Source: Mesotaenium endlicherianum (taxonomy: Eukaryota > Streptophyta > Zygnematophyceae > Zygnematales > Mesotaeniaceae). Taken from it: a DNA stretch of 32,681 bases. Location: assembly GCA_009602735.1 (NCBI GenBank), contig WELA01003142.1, positions 1-32,681 on the forward strand, in the 5' to 3' direction. This document shows, in pieces, positions 1 through 9,645 of this stretch. The number at the start of each line of letters is the position of its first letter. Within the stretch, counting starts at the first letter, position 1. The position numbers were made by a program, and so were the translations under genes. The notes beneath the pieces are model-generated. The model searched no databases and was not told the origin of the DNA. It saw nothing but the letters and a program-made list of their open reading frames with translations.

Positions 1-763
1 CCTCCGCAACCTGAAGAAGTGGTTGAGAAAAAGGTACACCCTCCGGAGCACCCTACTGCTGCAAACATTGTTGCTCACTACACGGATGTGTTTAATATGC
101 CTCCAAGACTACCCCCTAAGCGGGAAGTTGATCATAGGATTGGATTATTACCTGGTAGCCAGCCACCCTGGCAACGCACGTATGGCTTGTCTTATTTGGA
201 GAGTGAGGAGTTGAAAACACAGATTGCAGAGCTGGAGGAAAATGGTTACATTTCTCCCAGTAAATCGCCGTACGGCGCACCTATCCTATTTGTTAAGAAA
301 AAGGATGGCAGTATGCGGATGTGTGTGGATTACAGAGCCCTGAACAGAATTACAGTAAAGAACAAGTATGCTTTACCCAGAATCGAGGACTTGCTTGATA
401 CCCTGTCTGGCGCTAAGGTGTTCAGTAAGATAGATCTCAAGAGTGGTTATCATCAAATCAGAATTGCTGAGGGGGATGAACACAAGACTGCTTTCCGCAC
501 ACGTTATGGACACTATGAGTTCAACGTGATGCCATTTGGACTGACTAATGCTCCTGCTACCTTTATGGGTGCTATGAATGACATTTTCAGACCTTATTTG
601 GATAAGTTTGTGCAAGTTTTCCTGGATGATATTTTAATTTTCTCTAAAGATGAAGCTCAGCACACTGAACACTTAAAGAAAGTGCTGGACACTCTGCGGA
701 AAAATCACTTGTATGCTAAAATGAGCAAGTGTGATTTCTTTAAGGAAAGTATTGAATTCTNAT
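1..763 (+). CDS. Element 1 pol, reverse transcriptase part (partial)
   Basis: Frame 1 is open from the first base. It starts with the linker before RT and then shows the RT core: [44 protein letters not shown] and the active-site box [10 protein letters not shown] (about 619-648), which keeps both catalytic Asp residues. The frame is lost near 748-775. There a 13-base stretch is repeated (748-760 and 761-773) with an N as the first base of the second copy, shifting the reading by one, and a TAA stands where family members usually have Leu before GHVVS. The N suggests an assembly join rather than a biological break, but a real mutation is possible. The product would reverse-transcribe element RNA. 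Confidence 0.88.
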
Positions 764-775
764 ATTGAATTCTAA

Positions 776-3031
776 GGACACGTTGTCAGTAAGGAAGGCA
801 TCAAGGTGGATCCTAAGAAAGTCCAGACCATACGGGACTGGCCAGTACCACAGTCTGTCTCTGAAGTTAGATCCTTCCTCGGGTTGGCTAACTACTATAG
901 GAGATTTATTGAGAATTATTCCACAAAGGCCAGTAAACTGACTGACCTTACTAAGAAAGACATCGGGTATGTGTGGGGGGAAGAGCAGCAGGCTGCCTTC
1001 CAGACCCTTAAAGATGCCCTTTGTTCTGCCCCAGTGCTAGCCGTGTATGACCCCAGCAAACCGGTGCAGGTGGTTACTGATGCCTCTGATTTTGCCATGG
1101 GTGCTATTTTGTTGCAGCCTGCTGACAAAACCACAAAGGATGGTAAGGTACGGCAGGAGTGGCATCCTGTGTTGTATGAGTCTATGAAATTTAATCCAGC
1201 GGAGATTAATTACTCAGTGCATGATAAAGAGCTGCTAGCTATCATTCATGTACTCAAACAGTGGAGAGCATACTTACATGGTAAAGCTTTTAAGGTGATT
1301 ACAGATCATCTAGCTCTGACCCACTTTCAGAAGAAGTCCAAGCTGTCGAGGAGGGAGAACCGCTGGAGCCAGATGCTGGAGCAGTTCCAAGTCCAGATCG
1401 ACTACAAACCAGGGAAGTTGAATCCTGCTGATGCACTCTCTAGAAGACCTGACTTGCAAGAAAGGAACTTTAGTCAGCATGCTGTAGATAAAGTCCTGTG
1501 TGCACTCACTTCACTAAAGGTGAAAAAGTCCTTCCTTGAACAACTTAGGAAAGCCTACCTTTCTGACCCAACATTTGAGCCCAGCCCCACTACTGGTATG
1601 TGTCGTGCTACCGCACTCGGGTATAAGCTCAAGGGAGGGGTCTGGGTGACTGAAACCACTTCAGGCAGGCTGAAGCTGGTCATTCCTAATAATTTGGAAA
1701 TAAGGTCTCTCTTACTGAGTCAAGCTCATGACAGTCTCCTGGGTGGACATTTGGGGCAGGCCAAAACTGTTGGCAAACTGGCAAAACATTATCATTGGGA
1801 GGGGTTACCCCGGGAGGTCTTGAAATATGTCAAGTCCTGTGACCAGTGTCAGAGAAATAAGTCTCGGCACACACCACCCGGAGGTCTCTTGCAACCGCTA
1901 CCCATCCCAGCGGGACGCTGGGAAACTATATCCATGGACTGGGTGGTCTCACTACCAAGAACTGCCAACGGGCATGATTCAATACTGGTAGTCGTGGATA
2001 AACTGACAAAAATGGTCATTTTTATCCCCACAACTGTCAAAGTGACTGCACTCGAAACAGCGAGACAGTTTTACAACCATGTAGTATGCCAACATGGGCT
2101 CCCTTCTAATATCATCTCAGACAGAGACTCAAAATTCACCTCTAAGTTCTGGAGAGCTTTAATGGGGTTAATGGGAGTCAAACAGCTGCTCAGCACAGCA
2201 AACCACCCTCAGACTGATGGGCAGACTGAAAGAACTAACCGAGTTCTGCAGGAGGTGCTGAGAGCATATATTAACCAAAAACAAGATAATTGGGATGACC
2301 TGTTGCCTCAAATTCAGTTTGCGGTCAACAGTGCGGTGCACGCGTCAACGGGCAAAACTCCTTTTGAACTCAGCCTGGGTAGAGTCCCTAAGTCTCCTCT
2401 AGATGTGCTAGGGGAATCTTTAACTCACCCTGAAGGGATTGACAACCCGGTCTCCCTCCAGTTAACTCAGGAGTTTGCTGACACCCTGTCAGAAGTCCAA
2501 CGAAACTTGCACACGGCCCAAGAAAACCAACAAAAATACGCTAATCAACACCGTCGGGAACTGACATTTTCCAAGGGGGATTTAGTCAAACTGCATTCTC
2601 AGCACCTGTACCTCCCTGGTGTGGTCAAGAAAAAGCTTGGCCCTGTCTGGGTCGGTCCATATTCGGTGGTCCGTCGTGTCGGTCAGAATGCTTACAAACT
2701 GAACATGTCAGCTGAATACAAGGGGCACCCGGTCTTTAATGTCTCCTTCCTGGAACCGTACATCAAAGGTGATACACTGTTCACAGGTCGGTTCCCTGTC
2801 CAACCGGGACCGGTCCCCGCTGTCCGGGACGGCGACCCTGAGGAATATGAGGTCGATGAGATTTTAGACGCTCGCTCGGTCCGTCGATCGTCTAAATATG
2901 TCATGAAATACCTCATTCGATGGAAGGGTTACGATGCCTCTGGGGACACTTGGGAGTTTAAGGACCACTTGACCAATGCCAAAGGGGCGTTGACACGGTT
3001 CCACCTTCGGGCCGCTGGAGTCCCTCCATAA
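776..3031 (+). CDS. Element 1 pol, RT thumb, RNase H, integrase and chromodomain
   Basis: Frame 2 continues the polyprotein from GHVVS to a TAA at 3029-3031. In order it shows the RT connection ([13 protein letters not shown]), RNase H with its acidic residues ([31 protein letters not shown]), the integrase zinc domain (H and H in [10 protein letters not shown], then SCDQCQRNK), and the integrase core with D in MDWVVSLP, D in IISDRDSKF and E in [14 protein letters not shown]-like module ([11 protein letters not shown]) follows, and a C-terminal chromodomain at about 2842-3004 ([24 protein letters not shown]). Chromodomains of this class steer integration towards marked chromatin. All catalytic residues I can check are present, so apart from the break upstream the copy looks young. 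Confidence 0.92.
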   Translation, partial: GHVVSKEGIKVDPKKVQTIRDWPVPQSVSEVRSFLGLANYYRRFIENYSTKASKLTDLTKKDIGYVWGEEQQAAFQTLKDALCSAPVLAVYDPSKPVQVVTDASDFAMGAILLQPADKTTKDGKVRQEWHPVLYESMKFNPAEINYSVHDKELLAIIHVLKQWRAYLHGKAFKVITDHLALTHFQKKSKLSRRENRWSQMLEQFQVQIDYKPGKLNPADALSRRPDLQERNFSQHAVDKVLCALTSLKVKKSFLEQLRKAYLSDPTFEPSPTTGMCRATALGYKLKGGVWVTETTSGRLKLVIPNNLEIRSLLLSQAHDSLLGGHLGQAKTVGKLAKHYHWEGLPREVLKYVKSCDQCQRNKSRHTPPGGLLQPLPIPAGRWETISMDWVVSLPRTANGHDSILVVVDKLTKMVIFIPTTVKVTALETARQFYNHVVCQHGLPSNIISDRDSKFTSKFWRALMGLMGVKQLLSTANHPQTDGQTERTNRVLQEVLRAYINQKQDNWDDLLPQIQFAVNSAVHASTGKTPFELSLGRVPKSPLDVLGESLTHPEGIDNPVSLQLTQEFADTLSEVQRNLHTAQENQQKYANQHRRELTFSKGDLVKLHSQHLYLPGVVKKKLGPVWVGPYSVVRRVGQNAYKLNMSAEYKGHPVFNVSFLEPYIKGDTLFTGRFPVQPGPVPAVRDGDPEEYEVDEILDARSVRRSSKYVMKYLIRWKGYDASGDTWEFKDHLTNAKGALTRFHLRAAGVPP

Positions 3032-3080
3032 CTGTCATTTCAGTTGACACGGGAAGGTGACAGGCGGTCCTGTCTCCATT

Positions 3081-3096
3081 TAAGTTGGAGGGGAAA
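3081..3096 (+). other. Internal polypurine-tract-like sequence
   Basis: TAAGTTGGAGGGGAAAA lies 50 bases after the pol stop. Its first 12 bases are identical to the tract immediately before the 3' LTR at 5075. It could be a second plus-strand primer or a relic of a former LTR border. Confidence 0.45.
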
Positions 3097-3267
3097 ATAT
3101 ATGACAGTTAGTGAGCGAGAGCGATAAAAACACACTCATACGTTTATGTGTAGCGCATCGCAACTACGTCAACTTTTAGCAATCATCCTGTAAGGTAAAC
3201 AGCAGCGAAGCCACTATACTAAATACTAACATACTTCCTGCAATCCCTATGACAAAGGTCCATATCC

Positions 3268-3297
3268 TACTAACTTGTGCCCTGGTTACATGTGCAG
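3268..3297 (+). promoter_or_regulatory. Candidate branch point and splice acceptor feeding the extra ORF
   Basis: TACTAAC (3268-3274) is a perfect branch-point consensus, and TGTGCAG ends at 3297, 23 bases downstream. The next base but one begins the ATG of the extra ORF (3299). The arrangement suggests a spliced subgenomic mRNA whose first codon is the downstream ORF start. The donor would be in the LTR/leader outside the window. Confidence 0.5.
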
Positions 3298-3298
3298 G

Positions 3299-4975
3299 AT
3301 GGCGCCCACCACACAAAAGGAGGACAGAAAGCGCAAGGCAGAAGAAGCCAGGAGGACAATGGAGCAATACCAGAAGGAGCTGGCGGCGACGTCCCTCACC
3401 AGGAGAGAACAAGAAAGGGTCCGCAAACAACAAGAGGCGGCAGAAGAGGCACAGAGGAAGAAGGATCAGGAAGCGGAAAACCTCAGGAAGGCTGAGGAGG
3501 AGAGACAGAAGAAACAGCAAGAAGAAGCGGCAGCGGCAGAAGAGGAGAAAAGAAAAAAGATTGAAGCGGACAGACAGAAGAGCTTGGCCACTTACAGGTA
3601 TACTGTGGTGGGTGGCCAAAACTTCGATAACCTGAAGGAAGCATTGCTGGCAGCCCAGGAGATCAACAGGCTGGAACAGACAACACTGCTACAGAAGGAA
3701 GGAGCTACAGCACTGGACAGGTACATCGAGACACACACCGGCGTGGTCCTTTACGAAGATTATGCTAAGATGGTGGGCTATACAGCAGAGCAGGCCCGGT
3801 ATCTCGCAGATGATTCAGAGGACAAGCCGGTCCCCATACCGGGAATAGTGGGAGATCAGAGACTCATCCGGATGGTGAGCATGCGGCCCGATAGCTTTAA
3901 GGATACGGTATTCTACCTCACACTCCTGCCAGCTTACAATGAAGTTGAGAGAAGGAGCTGGGAGTACTTGGCCAGGGAAGCAGGACAGCAGATGTTCTCT
4001 CCCCACTGGTTCCCGTGTAAACTGAGGAAGGCTGAGCACGGACCCCAGTACTACCAGCAGCCAACAGACTGGAGGTGGATGACCGTCACAAATAAGAAGC
4101 AGGAGTGTGACCGAGCCCAACCGGATGACTTCCACTATGGCCTAGACGGCTATCTCATCCTACCACCTCACATTGCCCCTTGGGACCCCAGGCTGAATGG
4201 ATGCCTGAGCAATATGAATGCAGAGACCAAGGAACATAGGAGGAGGGGAAGAGACTACTTCTCTAAGGGAAAGCATGCCTTTGTCAAATGGGCAAAGAAT
4301 GCAGGCCGGATAGATATCAGTAGGCTGAAGGCCAAGCAACCTCCAGCGCGCCCTAAGAAAGGGAGGTCGGTAGACTACTCCATGTCTACTAGGGAGCAGG
4401 ACGACTTAGTGGACGAGACCCCTACTCTCTCCGAGGAGGAGGATGAGGAGGATGAGGAAGAAGAACAAGGCAGAGGAGAAGCATCAGCAGCAGGTACTCA
4501 GGATACCCAGGGACAGGCAGTGGCACTTCCTAAAGAACCACGATCAGGTGTGTGGAATGTGATCCCCGTTATGGCGACAACTGGACCCCGCGCTCGCTCC
4601 CCCAGCCCACCTGCCCAAGCAGGGGAAGAAGCTGATCTGACTGTACTGGGCAGCAGACACAGACAGAAATCCCCAGAGGACAGGGGTGCCAGAAGAGGGA
4701 CACGCGGGTGGGCCAGAGGTATGCCAGCCTCCCCCTCCGCTCAGGGGCATGTACCTCTAGCCAATGTATTTCAGCATCCTACTGGAATGCCTGTCTATGT
4801 GGGAATCAACACCCAAATAGTTGAAGAGCAGGCCACCATCCTCCGTTCTCCTCGAGGGCCAACTTTAGAGCAAACAGGGTTCTTTAGAAGGCCAGCTGAC
4901 AGACCTAGAGGGCTGTCCAGATCTAGGTCCAGATCTCCGTCCCCTGATCCTGAAGCCCCAGGAACCACCCCTTAA
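3299..4975 (+). CDS. Extra ORF of element 1 between pol and 3' LTR, function unknown
   Basis: This is a 558-codon ORF starting MAPTTQKEDRKRKAEEARR and ending TAA. I chose the ATG directly after the acceptor-like CAG at 3297; an upstream in-frame ATG exists at 3275. About the first 95 residues are an uninterrupted Glu/Lys/Arg/Gln/Ala helix, a probable coiled coil. A folded-looking middle part follows (about 95-350), rich in Tyr and Trp (YEDYAKMVGYTAEQARYL, EVERRSWEYLAREAG, DFHYGLDGYLILPPH). Then come an acidic run (EEEDEEDEEEEQ) and an Arg/Ser/Pro tail (SRSRSRSPSPDP). I see no transmembrane segment, signal peptide, CCHC knuckle or protease motif, so it is neither an obvious envelope nor an obvious Gag. 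The position is that of env or accessory genes in other LTR elements. A nucleic-acid-binding or structural role would be a guess. Confidence 0.75.
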   Translation: MAPTTQKEDRKRKAEEARRTMEQYQKELAATSLTRREQERVRKQQEAAEEAQRKKDQEAENLRKAEEERQKKQQEEAAAAEEEKRKKIEADRQKSLATYRYTVVGGQNFDNLKEALLAAQEINRLEQTTLLQKEGATALDRYIETHTGVVLYEDYAKMVGYTAEQARYLADDSEDKPVPIPGIVGDQRLIRMVSMRPDSFKDTVFYLTLLPAYNEVERRSWEYLAREAGQQMFSPHWFPCKLRKAEHGPQYYQQPTDWRWMTVTNKKQECDRAQPDDFHYGLDGYLILPPHIAPWDPRLNGCLSNMNAETKEHRRRGRDYFSKGKHAFVKWAKNAGRIDISRLKAKQPPARPKKGRSVDYSMSTREQDDLVDETPTLSEEEDEEDEEEEQGRGEASAAGTQDTQGQAVALPKEPRSGVWNVIPVMATTGPRARSPSPPAQAGEEADLTVLGSRHRQKSPEDRGARRGTRGWARGMPASPSAQGHVPLANVFQHPTGMPVYVGINTQIVEEQATILRSPRGPTLEQTGFFRRPADRPRGLSRSRSRSPSPDPEAPGTTP

Positions 4976-5074
4976 GGTGACAGGCTGAAAAGATAGTCAG
5001 TAAGGGAGGCTGGTCAGGGTCAGTTTCTTTATTTAAAGCTTTTGCAGTTTAATGTTGTCGAGGCGACAACAAGT

Positions 5075-5087
5075 TAAGTTGGAGGGA
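5075..5087 (+). other. Polypurine tract before 3' LTR of element 1
   Basis: TAAGTTGGAGGGA ends one base before the TG that opens the LTR. This is the expected place and composition for the plus-strand primer. Confidence 0.65.
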
Positions 5088-5088
5088 T

Positions 5089-5835
5089 TGTAATGAATCA
5101 GTATATTAGTAGATATAATATTCATTTAAATATAATAGTTAATTTAGTTCAGCCTGCTGAACTTTAGTTAGTAGTCAGTCTGCTGAACTTTAGTTAATAA
5201 TCAGTCTGCTGGACTTTACATAATTATCAGTTTAATGACTCGGCCAAAAGCAGCAGGCTGAAGTCAACTTAAGTCAGCTTGCTGACACATTCTTTGACAG
5301 CCAGCTGACTTCCGTACTCGGTAGCAGCGAACTGCCTTGATATGCATCTAAGTGCGATATGCTAGATGAATGGCCAGATGACATCCCTATGATGGATGGC
5401 TATTCGGGATGATGGGAGATGGCGGTGGATTTGGTTAACCGAGGTCCTACCAACGTGGTTAACTCCCGGGTAGGCGGTGCCATCGCACTGACCGTTGAAC
5501 AGTAAACTCATTCCATGTACATATGCTAGGCATTGCTCTCGAGTTCGGCATTCGGAAACGAGGCCAACTCTCTTGTACAGCTTACTGAGAGAACTCTGAA
5601 TCCAAGGCGAGAAGCCATTGATACGCACTGTCTTCTAACCTTGCTTATGTATGAGTTTACTGATTTGCATCATTGATGCTCGTTTACTCGCATTTGACTT
5701 ACGAGTATTATTCCTTGCTGGTGTATTGTCCTTTGCCGTTTAACTAGTTAACGGAAATACCATAAAGATTACTTGCTGATATAAAGATCTTTATTAATTG
5801 TTAATCGCCTATTTGGTAAGTCGATTCATTTCACA
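5089..5835 (+). repeat. 3' LTR of element 1
   Basis: The region starts TGTAATGAATC directly after a purine-rich tract and ends GATTCATTTCACA; the two ends are imperfect inverse complements. It is AT-rich and non-coding in contrast to the flanking pol genes, and contains a three-copy 26-bp tandem repeat in its left part. The sequence right of 5835 is open in the frame of the next pol gene, which supports the right border. The partner LTR is outside the window. Confidence 0.7.
5149..5226 (+). repeat. Three tandem 26-bp units in the LTR
   Basis: Units start at 5149, 5175 and 5201, each beginning TCAGYCTGCTGRACTTTA, with a few substitutions. A partial fourth copy (TCAGTTTAATGAC) follows. The position in U3 of an LTR fits enhancer-like repeats. 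Confidence 0.8.
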
Positions 5836-8800
5836 AACCAACCTCGGCCACGTGAAGAAGGAGGAACCGGGACCAGTTGGACTGCAGTCGACGAGGAAAT
5901 GTTTTTGAGGCAGCCCATCCGGAGGCGCCTGACATACCCCTCACCGCAGGAGAGGCGACACGTCATTGAGAAAGGTAAAAAGCCTAAGAAACAGGCTGCC
6001 GAACTTATGGCAACAGAGGAGCAAGCTGCAAAGCCTGAAAGCCAGAATCAGGCAGAAAAGCCTGAGGGCCAGGATGAGGGCGGGAAGCCCCCACCTGCAC
6101 CTAAGGAGTAGCAACTACTGGATGCCTTTGTTGGGGAGAAGCAACCTGAAACTGAGACTTTTGCCATTGGAAAAATGGTCTCAGCCCAGCAGAGAGCACA
6201 AGTAGAAAGGTTGCTGAAGAAACACCGTAAGGTATTTGCTTTCACTAAGGAGGAGATTGGTAGAACCACTGCCAGTGTGTGTGAGATCACACTAACTACT
6301 GATAACTCAGTCAGACTAGGGCCGCATAAGCTCAGTCAGACAGAATAGGACTGTGTGGAGAAAACTTGTGAAGAGTTGCATAAGCTCCGCATGATTGAAA
6401 AATCTACCTCAGTACATGGGGCTCCTACAGTAGTAGTCGCTAAAAAGGACGAGGCCGGCAATTACACTGCCACTCGTATGTGTGGAGATTACAGGCGACT
6501 GAATCTCTACACGGAGCCAGATAGCTATGTGATGCCTACGCCGGAAAGGATCTTTGCAATTGCCACCACCGGAAAGGTGTTCAGCATTATCGATCTGCGC
6601 CAAGGCTTCAACCAGATCCCTGTGAAAACAGAAGATCGAGGTAAGACTGCTTTCTGGGCTCAAAGGGAACTTTGGCATTGGACAGTAATGCCATTTGGGC
6701 TTAAAAATGCCCCAGCCATATTTCAGAGGACTATGGATAAAGTGCGAGAGGGGCTGGATTTCGCTAAGCCATACACTAACGATGTGGTAGTATTCAGCAA
6801 GTCCATAGAGGAGCACCTCGAGCACTTGGAACAAGTGTTCCAGCGCTTGGAGAAATTCCAGATGAAGCTGCATCCTGGAAAGTGCAGATTCTTTGAGGCA
6901 CACGTGCCTTACCTAGGACATGAGATTGGGAACAATGCTATGTCCCCTCAGGCTGTGAAGACTGAGGCTATTTACAAGATACCTGCACCTGCGAATGTGT
7001 CTAAGCTGAAAGCTCTGTTAGGGCTAAGCGGATACTATCGTAAGTTTGTGAAGGATTATAGCAGAATTGCTAAACCCTTGACGGAACTCCTGAAAAAGGA
7101 TGTACCTTTTGTGTGGACAGAAGCTCAGGAGAAAGCCATGAACGAGCTTAAGGAGCGGCTGGTAACAGCCCCAGTCTTGCGAACGCCTGACTACTCCAAA
7201 CCGTTCAATCTGCACACTGACTTGAGTCGTGTGGGAATTGGCGCAGTACTCACTCAGGCCACAAGGCCTAGAGAGGAGTATGTCATTGCCTATGCCTCAC
7301 ACTCTAACAATCGAGCGGAGAGCAACTACTCGTCCTATGAAGGAGAGCTGCTGGCAGTGGTTTGGGCGGTCACGCACTTCAGAGAGTATTTGTGGGGAAG
7401 ACCCTTCACACTGATCACGGATCACTCACCATTACTATGGCTGATGAAGAAAGGAGACCTCACTAGTAAGTTGGCTCGCTGGGCTCTTAAGCTACAAGAG
7501 TACCAAATGACGGTGGTGCACAGAGCAGGAGTGCTCAACAACGACGCCGATGGACTCAGCAGGAACCGAGACCCATCTTCAGACGACAGAACAGGAGCTC
7601 GAGAGGACGAAGACCCGAGCAGCCCAGCAGAGTTGGTGGCTTGCCTAGCCGAAATGGCTGGAATAGTAGCATCAGGTGAAGCTGAGCCTCTACCCCTGTT
7701 CAGTCCAGAGATCTGGAAAGATCAAGCTACTATGCACTGGCTGAAGACGGGAACTCACTTGGAAGGACTATCAGTGAAGGAGAAGGACCAGGTAAACCAT
7801 CGAGCTAAAAGGTTTTGCTGGAAATGCAACAACCTCTTCAAAATTGAAGAAACTGGTCAGGAGAAGTTAGTGCCAGAACCCATCAGGAGACGAGCTCTTG
7901 TGCAGGAAATGCACGAGAACACTGGACACTATGGTGTCAAGAAGACATATAGTCTTTTGGAGCTGTCTTACTGGTGGAGGGGCATGAAGCAGCAGTGTGA
8001 AGATGTGATCAAGGCCTGCCAAAGCTGTGATCGCGTCAAGGCTGGTTTTACACAGCAACATCCACACTTGCAACCTTTGCCAATCATGGGCCTAGGCTAC
8101 CGTTGGAGCTGCGATCTCGCAGGTGAGCTACCGCTGTCTAAGCGAGGTAACAAGTATATCATGGTCATGATTGAGCATTTCTCTAAGTGGATAGAGGTTG
8201 TCCCTCTGACTGCTAAGGAGAGTCTAGGGACCGCGGAAGCGTTCCTCAATGGTGTGATTGTGCGTCATGGAGCTCCAGCAGAAGTGCTGACAGACCAAGG
8301 GTCTGAGTTCCAAGGGTCTTTTCAGAAACTCTTGGATAGATGCTTCATCGATCATCGCACTACGTCTAGAGATCATCCGCAAGCAGATGGTCTGGCAGAA
8401 AGGATGGTGCAAACCATTAAGTCTGCTTTGCGCAAGTTTTGCCTTGAGCATGACAAGCGTGACTGGGATCTAGCCCTGCCATGGCTGGTTATGGATTATA
8501 GATTTAGCAAGCAGGCTGCCTTGGCAAATTACTCGCCATATCAGATACTGTTTGGCAGAAGTCCAGTAGTGCCCAGCAGCATCAAGCAAGAGGTTGAACA
8601 GGTGAAAAAACTGGACAGCCCTGATGAACTGTTAAAAGTGATGGTGCGCCGTAAGGCGTTATTTGAGCGCATGATGCCGTCTGCACTAGACAATCTGAAA
8701 ATTGCACAGAAAAGAGATACGCAACGTTACGCCAGGACGCGAGAATGGAGCTACCGCCTGCAGATGACGCGGATTCAAGGAGATTTTGTCTACGGCAAGC

Positions 8801-9168
8801 GCCAGACCAAGACCACCATCGACACCAGTTCAGGTGCAGTGATCTTGCGCGTGAAACATGCGTTTGACAATGGTGTGTTAGAACTGGAAGGTTCTGATGG
8901 TAAAACCATGAGAGACCACGTGCAAAATTGCTCGCTATGCCATTTGCCGAATATTGATCCCACAGTTAGGGTTGTGCCCGAGGAATTGGTGCCGGCCACG
9001 CCTTGTGCCAGCTGCAAAGTGCTGGACGATCGGGAAGCAATGGTAGCTTCCGACAAGTGTGGTGCCCGTTGGCACACTTTCCGCATTGGCGAGGAAGAAA
9101 TTATGGCAGGACGATGGGAATGTCCTGATTGCCTTCCTAAAACCCCTAGCCGCAGGGCTGGAAAATAA
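5836..9168 (+). pseudogene. Element 2 pol polyprotein, broken by two in-frame TAG codons
   Basis: One frame runs from 5836 to a TAA at 9166-9168, interrupted only by TAG at 6109-6111 and 6346-6348. An Ala/Glu/Lys/Pro-rich linker is followed by the pre-RT region (FAFTKEEIGRTTA), then RT (MCGDYRRLN, IDLRQGFNQIPV, MPFGLKNAPAIF). The RT box reads YTNDVV (6772-6789), so the first catalytic Asp is Asn. RNase H (TDLSRVGIGAVL, YEGELLAVV, LITDHSPLLW) and integrase (H-H-C-C zinc domain near 7900-8040; D in SCDLAGELP, D in LTDQGSEF, E in DGLAERMVQ) look intact. The C-terminus lacks a chromodomain and instead has a degenerate PHD-like Cys/His cluster (9004-9132). The longest uninterrupted stretch starts at ATG 6391 or upstream of it, at 6349. 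Confidence 0.88.
9004..9132 (+). other. PHD-finger-like Cys/His cluster at the C-terminus of element 2 pol
   Basis: The spacing C-A-S-C, 13 residues, S-D-K-C, G-A-R-W-H, then W-E-C-P-D-C resembles a PHD finger (C4HC3), including the Trp two before the last CxxC pair. Two ligands appear to be lost: Ser at the usual first Cys of the second pair, and no Cys shortly after the His. PHD fingers bind histone H3 tails, so this would occupy the chromatin-targeting place of a chromodomain. Confidence 0.5.
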
Positions 9169-9215
9169 TAGCTTTTAGCAGGAAAGGCAGGGACGCCTCA
9201 GCTGAAAGGGAGGGG

Positions 9216-9645
9216 TGTAAGAGGAATTAAGGCCAGACAAGTATTTTTTAAAATTTTCTGCTAAAGTCTTAGGATAAGCAGATGGTGAGAGCCGGGTGAC
9301 AGAGAACGTCACCCTGAGTGTTGGTCAAGGCTGCATGGTGCAAGTTCAGGAACCCAGGGATGGGTTAACCCTGGTAAGGCTTGTCACCGACACACGTGCA
9401 AAGGTCGATCGACCATGTCTTCCACACGTGAGGAGGGCCACCGACACATGAACCAGGCCGAAGGCACACATGCTGGAAGGCTACGCACGAGCCGAGGGAC
9501 CGACACTTTTAGGCACGATACTGTTCCTTAACAAAATGATTTAACCCGAAGATAGGACCAAGGACCATTCACATTGGTTTTCTGATTCCGATTGCTTCCG
9601 CCGACAATCGCCACCATAATGTTTTGTTTTTCTGTTTTTCTCACA
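9216..9645 (+). repeat. Probable 3' LTR of element 2 (right end uncertain)
   Basis: AAAGGGAGGGG is followed by TGTAAGAGGAATTAAGG, a normal polypurine tract and LTR start. The right end is not clear. TTTTTCTCACA ending at 9645 pairs best with the start (7 of the first 10 bases); CCTTAACA ending at 9533 is the alternative. No second copy is in the window to settle it. Confidence 0.4.

Larger units (their letters stand above)
1..5835 (+). mobile_element. Ty3/gypsy chromovirus LTR retrotransposon (element 1), left part outside window
   Basis: The order RT, RNase H, integrase, GPY/F-like module, chromodomain is that of Ty3/gypsy chromoviruses. The element continues past the left edge, so gag, protease and the 5' LTR are not visible. 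After pol come a polypurine-like tract, an additional 558-codon ORF, a second polypurine tract and a 747-bp LTR starting TGTAATGAATC and ending GATTCATTTCACA, which form an imperfect terminal inverted repeat. DNA right of the LTR is coding sequence of a different gypsy element, so this copy probably sits inside another element. The right border is inferred from the LTR ends; the other LTR and the target-site duplication cannot be checked here. Confidence 0.88.
5836..9215 (+). mobile_element. Second Ty3/gypsy element (element 2), internal part, left half displaced or missing
   Basis: A second pol gene, clearly different in sequence from element 1, begins abruptly at the outer edge of the element 1 LTR with an open frame and no LTR or primer-binding site of its own. 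It ends in a purine tract (about 9203-9215) followed by an LTR-like TG start. The simplest reading is that element 1 inserted into element 2, leaving the 5' half of element 2 beyond the left edge of the window. Confidence 0.75.

Noticed and set aside
6109..6348. Possible genetic code with TAG as a sense codon, suggested by two in-frame TAGs in element 2
   Set aside because: The host gene ending at 12452 uses TAG as its stop, and element 2 also carries an active-site mutation, so decay explains the stops better.
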